Shown one piece after another: positions 60,425 through 64,000 of a stretch of DNA of 64,000 bases. Below the pieces are notes generated by a model. The model was not told where the DNA came from, did no database searches, and worked only from the letters and a program-made list of their open reading frames with translations. The stretch is from Stenopsyche tienmushanensis (Eukaryota; Arthropoda; Insecta; Trichoptera; Stenopsychidae): contig WACJ01000521.1 in the NCBI GenBank assembly GCA_008973525.1, positions 2,170,001-2,234,000 on the forward strand, read 5' to 3'. The position numbers and the translations under genes are program-made. The stretch's first letter is position 1. Every line of letters begins with the position of its first letter.

Positions 60425-62447
60425 TGGTATTCTTAGAATCATAATAAATAGTGTTCCAAGTCTGTGGTCTATGAGACTAATGTTTAGTGATTTTGGATTG
60501 AATAGTCTAGAATCTTTTCTATTGATTTTATTAAGACTTAATATTTTTTTCCATATTATTAAAAATGAATTAAAATTATTTGGGATTCATTCTTGGCTAC
60601 AATTTTCGTTTTGGGATAAACATATAATCCTTTGATAGCTTAAAAAATCTTATGATGTCGCTCAAGCTTTCAAGCACAAAATAACTTTCCCTTGTTGACT
60701 TTCATAATCTTCCGGAAAATTCCGCACAAGTATAAGACTTACGAGAAGAAAATTTCGTTAACTAATTTTGCTGCTTCCATATATTCTCATACAAGTTCCC
60801 CCACATTGAAACATTTTTTTATTGAGATTTTCGCACAAATTATACCACATGGACGTATGAAGAAGTTGTCGAAGGGACATGACATAATATCTGTACTCGA
60901 CTATCATAAAATTTTATAGTCATGATATAATTGATCGTCTTCGTTTCTTATCCTCGTCGCTATGCCATAATTAAAATTCTTCGCTTCTGAAAGGGAATAA
61001 TGCTTCTTTACTGGATGCATTCCAAACTGCGACCTAAAAAACTTGCTTCTCTCTTAGTTTTCCATAGTCGAACCTATTTGCGGAGAAACATTCCCGAGGG
61101 ATAGACGTAAAAGATGTAAAAAGTGCGTGACAGCGCCTTGAATATAAATGAGAAAATTAAAATAACATTATTGAACGCGCAGGGAAACACCTTTAGGATG
61201 TATCATGATAATATCATACGTATCTTCATTTTTAATATGTACAAATAGGAAATTGAATTTCATTGAAATAGTATCGAATGTGTCTCTTCCAAGTCTCTAA
61301 TTAATATATGCAAATCCGAGGTAGTCTTAAGAAAGATTTATCCTCACATACATAAATCCTTTCATAATGCCATCCTTAAGTCTGTGTATGGAATAATAGT
61401 CGAATTACGCCGAAAGCCAGATCTGGATATATTTTTAAACGTCAAGAACAATTTATCCGGACGCGTTTAAAGTACACCCTTTCTGTGTTTCACTTAAGTC
61501 TATTATGTAGATTTATTCGACTTTATTCTCAAATTTGTGTTGCGTCTTATTTTACATGTCTTTTCGAGCGACAAAACATTTACATAAATATGATAATTCG
61601 CAAGTGGCGCCTTCCAAGATGGCAGAGACGCCAAGCGGCGATCGAAAAACTAACGGTTATAATCTGTTAAAAATAAAAATTATCCAAGATCCGAACCTTT
61701 TTGCCAGTGTTAGTTCTTCTAATGCGGGATAGATTACGTTTATCATTTGTATTAAAATATATTAATAAATGATCTATATTTTACAATATTATTTCAAGAT
61801 TATAAATCAAATCTTTTAAAATATTTATAAAACGATCTTATTTTAAAATTTTGATATAAATGTTATATCAATAAAAATGGATTTATTGCCCTCATATAAA
61901 TAAATAAATTATTAATTAAATCCAAAGCTATAGATTCAAATCAATAAGCTTATAAATTGGGGTGGGTGAGGGTTGGATACCCACCTGATCGTCCTAATAG
62001 GCCCTTGAATATTTATCACATGTTAAACGCTCGATCCGTCAATATTAATATCGCGAGGCCTCCATAATGCATGCTGCTGACGTCCGAAGCTCGGCTATGA
62101 TGGATGACGAGAATAAATTACGTGTCTTCAGCCAACCGAGGGATGGACAGCTTACAAGAACAACAAGACCGATATCCTCCTAATGGACTTGGGTAATTTA
62201 TGCCCCTTTGTTCAACTGTCTATCGGGCCACGTTCGCTCCTAGGAATTGCTCCTCTTTGACCACCTTTCAAATGCTACCTTACCAACAAGCAAGAATTAA
62301 GCAAATATTTAAGCCCTCTGTTTTGAATCGATGATTTTGTGCACTCACGTGAAAATGAAAATATGGCAATTCAAGATCAAGCGACGCTAATTGCTTCATC
62401 CAAGTTAGCTCTAATGCAATATTTGCACTTAATCTCTTCACCGGATA
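60425..62447. other. No exon recognised within the intron
   Basis: AT-rich intronic DNA. The GC-richer patch at 61970-62260 shows no coding signature. Confidence 0.45.
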
Positions 62448-62522
62448 CAGCCAACCCTTCTATAACGTCGTGATAGGGACCACGCTATAGAAGCGAAACG
62501 CTATAGAAATTTAGGGACCTAT
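62448..62522. mobile_element. Family F MITE fragment (left end)
   Basis: The tip CAGCCAACCCTTCTATAACG follows TA. The adjacent GGGACCACGCTATAGAAGCG is the reverse complement of the opposite-end segment, suggesting a deletion that brought the two ends together. Confidence 0.6.
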
Positions 62523-62644
62523 ACTAAATAATATTAAAAAAAAAGATTCACAAAAACTTTTTGACTGATCACAAATTGCATGAAATTGCTGACTTTTTAA
62601 AGATATCAGAATTAAGTGTATTCACCATTTTGTATTAAAATTTG

Positions 62645-62775
62645 TCTATGAAGAAGCTCTGTTCGAAGTGGATATCGCTTTTGCTCACGCTCAATCAAAC
62701 ACAACAACACTTCGATAATACAGAGCGCTGTTTGGAGACGTTTCAGCGCAATAAAAAGGATTTTTTTCGTGCAAT
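62645..62775 (+). pseudogene. Mariner transposase internal fragment
   Basis: The frame reads KKLCSKWISLLLTLNQTQQH then CLETFQRNKKDFFRAI. This corresponds to the linker preceding the first catalytic Asp in mariner transposases (K.cArWvPh.Lt..qk..R.......l..f...kd.f). A C10 run at 62781-62790 follows and the similarity ends. Downstream sequence to about 62940 stays open but is not recognisable. Confidence 0.65.
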
Positions 62776-62780
62776 ATTAA

Positions 62781-62790
62781 CCCCCCCCCC
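62781..62790. repeat. C10 homopolymer
   Basis: Ten consecutive C immediately after the mariner fragment at 62.65-62.78 kb, unusual in this AT-rich sequence. Confidence 0.8.
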
Positions 62791-63295
62791 TCTAACGTGC
62801 CGAGGTCGTTATCTTTGTCACTGCGGCTTGAAAGTGGCATTGTTTGCATGCAAATCCGTGGTTGAGAGCACCTCGGCTCAATCCGTAACAATGGTCCCGA
62901 CCCACAAGTCGGCTGCGATGAACGACGGAATACGATTATGATTTCATTTGTTCTGTGATAGAAGTCGAAATAAGGCACAACATATCTATTCAATCATCAT
63001 ACAGTTGGAGAACCAATAGCAAACTAGCGAACGTGTGGGTCACATAAAGAGTTGGTGATGGTCAACCCAAGGGTAGACGCTTTCTTGAACCGTCTTCTTA
63101 AACTCGAAGTTGATCGTTTTCTCGAAGATCCTCCTTGTCGGGGTCCAAAGTCGAAGTTTAGTAGTCAATTCCGTTGTCCAAAAAAATCCTTCTCCGTCGG
63201 GCTCTAGTAGACCTCATTAATGACCACTTGATTACAGCCAGGCTTGTAGTTTAATCTGATAGGCTAGTATCTCTAGTTTTTTTTTTTTTTTCAGT

Positions 63296-63332
63296 AAAAA
63301 TAGCTTGTACATTTCCTGTACAAGTTATTTTT
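63296..63332. repeat. Short perfect hairpin (16-bp stem, 5-nt loop)
   Basis: The arms 63296-63311 and 63317-63332 (AAAAATAGCTTGTACA against TGTACAAGTTATTTTT) pair over 16 positions with a single G-U in RNA. It directly follows a T15-CAG acceptor-like run (63277-63294) and lies about 110 nt upstream of the putative recursive site. Confidence 0.6.
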
Positions 63333-63420
63333 GTATCACATTCATTTCTAAATCACATTTGATTTTACTAAACTAATTATCTCGAATTATACTTTAATTC
63401 AATCTATATTTTATTGGTGT

Positions 63421-63451
63421 TAATTTTATTTTTTTATTATTTCAGGTGAGT
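63421..63451 (+). promoter_or_regulatory. Putative recursive splice site (zero-length exon, AG|GTGAGT)
   Basis: Seen: a pyrimidine-rich tract (63421-63443, mainly T) ends in CAG at 63443-63445, followed at once by a consensus donor GTGAGT (63446-63451). A branchpoint-like TTACTAAAC lies about 75 nt upstream (near 63365). Known: ratchet points in long insect introns have exactly this fused 3'ss-5'ss form. Inference: it would remove the first 16.6 kb of the transporter intron as a separate step. It is on the same strand as the transporter. Confidence 0.5.
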
Positions 63452-63491
63452 CATCAATCATTCCAATGTTGTTTTACCTAAGTACGTGAAC
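63446..63491 (+). other. Candidate RS-exon / cryptic microexon with in-frame stop
   Basis: This 46-nt interval lies between the acceptor at 63445 and a strong donor GTAAGT at 63492-63497. Read in the phase left by the transporter exon, it encodes 13 complete codons and then TGA at 63487-63489, so inclusion would truncate the protein. Its length is not a multiple of three. This fits a recursive-splicing exon normally skipped by re-use of the regenerated donor; it could instead be a poison exon. Confidence 0.4.
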
Positions 63492-63530
63492 GTAAGTTTT
63501 TTTTAAATACAATCAATGTATTATGTATGG

Positions 63531-64000
63531 CATATCCCGAAAGTAAGTGTACTAATTTTTTTTTTATAAAAAGTGTATTTGAAAAAAAATGCAGGATATT
63601 GTCAATACACTTATTAATTATTCTTTAACACAATTGACATCCCGTTCAATGTATCTGGTGAGTCGTGATACAAGCTTCTTTGTGCCCTTTTCGAAGAACT
63701 CTCTCGCTAGCTTCTTCCCCCACTTCAGAACCTCTGTCTGCACCTGACGTCAAAAGTTGAGGGATGTTGTCGTGCAATAAGCACACTCCTCTCGTCAGCA
63801 TACCCCTTGTGAGAGTTTGAATGCTTCTTTTGATTTTTTAAAGGTCTCATAATATTGTTATGCATTGATTGTCACTCCCTGAGGCAGAAATTTAACGGGC
63901 GAGATTTCTTACCGACATCTTTCATGCAACTGGCCACTACAACGTGAATTTACGTACTATGTTACTATGCTTACTTTGTCAGGAGATCCCCCTTTACCAC
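63531..64000 (-). mobile_element. Second mariner copy of the same family (continues beyond the window)
   Basis: It has the same left terminus, CATATCCCGAAAGTAAGTGT. The minus strand shows a C-terminal KKLVSRLTRYIER block (near 63640-63680) and MLTRGVCLLHDN (near 63765-63800), but the YSxDLAPSDF segment between them is deleted. Its right portion (63890-64000) matches 15225-15320 of the first copy. It begins 39 bp after the donor that follows the putative recursive splice site. Confidence 0.8.

Larger units (their letters stand above)
46806..64000 (+). other. Presumed long first coding intron of the transporter gene (runs off the window)
   Basis: It begins at the GT donor 46806-46807. No frame downstream shows other transporter helices or the conserved Arg/Asp motifs of the family, so the intron seems to extend beyond 64,000. 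It is filled with the same repeat families as the upstream DNA. An undetected short exon inside it cannot be excluded. Confidence 0.5.

Noticed and set aside
62691..62993. 100-codon minus-strand frame
   Set aside because: Antisense to the recognisable mariner transposase segment on the + strand.
1..64000. CRISPR arrays, operons, prophage or bacterial mobile elements
   Set aside because: No spaced direct repeats of CRISPR type, no dense ORFs or ribosome-binding sites; the sequence is eukaryotic in character.
1..64000. tRNA or rRNA genes
   Set aside because: No cloverleaf with convincing A and B boxes and no rRNA core sequence was recognised; a covariance-model scan would be decisive.

Overview
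The window looks like a stretch of an AT-rich, transposon-rich animal genome, most likely an insect or other arthropod. There are no closely spaced ORFs, operons or ribosome-binding sites, and frames are stop-rich nearly everywhere. Mariner-type transposase relics, gypsy-like LTR fragments and TA-flanked MITEs account for much of the recognisable sequence. The species cannot be named from the sequence alone.

Only one protein-coding segment is convincing: a GC-rich exon near 46.48-46.81 kb on the + strand. It encodes the N-terminus and first membrane segment of a monocarboxylate-transporter-like (SLC16/MCT) protein and ends at a phase-1 GT donor. No second coding exon is recognisable in the following 17 kb, so 46.8-64 kb is probably one long first coding intron. 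At 63,446 that intron carries a pyrimidine tract + CAG|GTGAGT, the architecture of a recursive-splicing (ratchet-point) site. A second donor follows 46 nt downstream and an in-frame stop lies in between. This is the most interesting signal here.

Layout. 1-46.3 kb: no gene seen. It holds a long-inverted-repeat element with an internal 65-bp tandem array (4.76-5.79 kb), gypsy-like LTR copies (about 6.8, 11.4, 13.3, 21.4, 27.4 and 37.2 kb, one followed by a primer-binding site), mariner relics (8.6, 14.8-15.4, 33.7, 34.3-35.3 and 37.6-37.9 kb), pogo/Tigger-like MITEs (17.4, 19.2, 37.0 and 45.2-45.7 kb) and several unclassified repeat families. 46.3-46.8 kb: the transporter exon with short upstream ORFs. 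46.8-64 kb: intron with further copies of the same families, mariner relics at 51.4, 55.6, 56.3, 58.6-59.2, 62.6 and 63.5-64.0 kb, a Helitron-like tandem region (56.6-57.0 kb) and the putative recursive splice site.

Repeat families are named A-M here only for cross-reference. Boundaries marked approximate were judged by eye from recurring sequence, without alignment software.
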